64,000 nucleotides of DNA from Flagellimonas allohymeniacidonis (GTDB lineage Bacteria; Bacteroidota; Bacteroidia; Flavobacteriales; Flavobacteriaceae). The stretch lies in the NCBI RefSeq assembly GCF_004296335.1, contig NZ_SGIU01000002.1, positions 757,882-821,881 on the forward strand, in the 5' to 3' direction. Positions 63,234 through 64,000 of this stretch are shown one piece after another; within the stretch, counting starts at the first letter, position 1, and each line of letters starts with the position of its first letter. The translations under genes were made by a program, and so were the position numbers. The notes under the pieces were generated by a model that was given only the letters and a program-made list of their open reading frames with translations, was not told the DNA's origin and ran no database searches.

Positions 63234-63968
63234 ATGCTAGAAGCTGTAATTGTAGATGATGAGGTAAAGGCTTTGCAGAGCCTTAGTTGGGAATTGACCA
63301 ACTTAAGCGATGAGGTGAACATCATTGCCTCGTTTACGGATGCACATGAAGCACTTGACTATCTTGAACGCCATACACCCGATTGTTTGTTTTTAGATAT
63401 TGAAATGCCCGCTATGGACGGGTTCCAATTCATCAAAACTTTAAAAAACAAGAACTTTCCTGTGGTCATTACCACGGCCTATAATCAGTATGCGCTGCAA
63501 GCGTTAAAAAATGAGGCAATTGACTATTTGTTGAAGCCCATCGATTCGGACGACCTTCAGCTGACCCTGACAAAAATCAAAAAATTCAATGCGAAGAACT
63601 TTACCGCTGAAAAGCTGGAAAAGATTTTGTTGAACTTTAATGAGCAATCGCCCGGAAAAAAAATCACCATCAATACTGATGGGAAGTTATTGTTTTTGAA
63701 CAGCGATGATATTCTTTATGCGGAATCAGATGGCAACTATAGCACCATATTTTTAAGTGATGGTCAAAAAATATTGCTCACGAAAAAGCTGAAAGAAGTA
63801 AATAATTTGCTCCCGGACCGAAGCTTTTTCAGGATACACAACTCCTATATTATCAACCTCAACAAGATAAAGGAATTTCTAAAAACGGACGGTTATGTGG
63901 TTTTGGAGTCGAACCATAAAATACCCGTCTCCCGGCAAAAAAAATCCGATTTTCTGGATATGCTGTAA
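63234..63968 (+). CDS. LytTR-type response regulator
   Basis: A 244-residue two-component regulator. The receiver domain has AVIVDDEVKAL (acidic pocket), CLFLDIEMPAMDGF (phosphorylated Asp, about residue 55) and VVITTAYNQYALQAL, DYLLKPI (conserved Lys). The C-terminal LytTR DNA-binding domain has GKLLFLNSDDILYAESDGNYSTI, KKLKEVNNLLPDRSFFRIHNSYIINLNKI and the closing HKIPVSRQKKSDF. The start is placed at ATG 63234 (MLEAVIVDDE), because the longer frame from 63210 adds eight residues before the receiver. The histidine kinase, usually adjacent, would lie beyond the right edge or elsewhere. Confidence 0.92.
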   Translation: MLEAVIVDDEVKALQSLSWELTNLSDEVNIIASFTDAHEALDYLERHTPDCLFLDIEMPAMDGFQFIKTLKNKNFPVVITTAYNQYALQALKNEAIDYLLKPIDSDDLQLTLTKIKKFNAKNFTAEKLEKILLNFNEQSPGKKITINTDGKLLFLNSDDILYAESDGNYSTIFLSDGQKILLTKKLKEVNNLLPDRSFFRIHNSYIINLNKIKEFLKTDGYVVLESNHKIPVSRQKKSDFLDML

Positions 63969-64000
63969 TTTGCAAAGAAATCAGTGCTTGCAATTTTGTT

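Overview
The window reads as chromosomal DNA of a marine flavobacterium (Bacteroidota, Flavobacteriaceae, probably close to Muricauda/Allomuricauda). Reasons: AT-leaning codon use, TTG starts, weak or absent Shine-Dalgarno sites, TAnnTTTG-type -7 promoter elements, many Bacteroidota-typical families (DUF4097, DUF6090, DUF3078, DUF2141, LytTR regulators, TonB receptors with a carboxypeptidase-like N-terminal domain) and MEP/carotenoid genes. The genus is inferred from general likeness only. I saw no tRNA, rRNA, CRISPR array, insertion sequence or prophage.

Layout. 1-0.9 kb: end of an iron-transport operon (feoB 3' end plus a tiny Cys-rich partner). 1.0-4.4 kb: ECF sigma factor, membrane anti-sigma factor with HEAT-like repeats, two DUF4097 proteins and an NTF2-like lipoprotein. 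4.4-11.9 kb: small envelope proteins, an S9 peptidase, a DUF6090 protein and a Tricorn-type S41 protease. 11.9-18.2 kb: SDR/hypothetical/AraC group, a divergent squalene/phytoene synthase and two paralogous cysteine-type alpha/beta hydrolases. 18.3-22.9 kb: metal homeostasis (VIT/CCC1 exporter, ZIP transporter, DtxR-like repressor, divergent TonB receptor with a 16-bp palindrome in the shared promoter). 22.9-26.1 kb: lycopene cyclase, polyprenyl synthase, a second sigma factor with a membrane protein. 26.3-33.1 kb: TetR regulator, TolC, adaptor and RND pump. 33.1-47.9 kb: housekeeping and transport (aspS, ClC channel, cold-shock protein, TadA-like deaminase, dxs, DUF3078, dGTPase-like, PiT phosphate transporter, nadD-gmk-yicC).

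48.0-58.6 kb is the most distinctive block: two GMC dehydrogenases carrying a probable [3Fe-4S] motif, one gluconate-2-dehydrogenase subunit-3 partner, a DUF1080 protein, two TIM-barrel sugar isomerase/epimerases (one apparently lipid-anchored), a Gfo/Idh/MocA oxidoreductase and an MFS permease. Together these fit a 3-keto-glycoside route: a sugar ring is oxidised at C3, the keto-glycoside is cleaved by elimination/hydration, and the keto-sugar is reduced and imported. The substrate is not visible from sequence.

58.7-62.3 kb holds class Ia ribonucleotide reductase (nrdB upstream of nrdA, separated by an intrinsic terminator). Between nrdB and the final LytTR response regulator lies an approximately 0.9 kb stretch with no long gene. 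It contains a 39-codon ORF and a strong minus-strand terminator that ends a probable approximately 170-nt non-coding RNA of 6S-like size.
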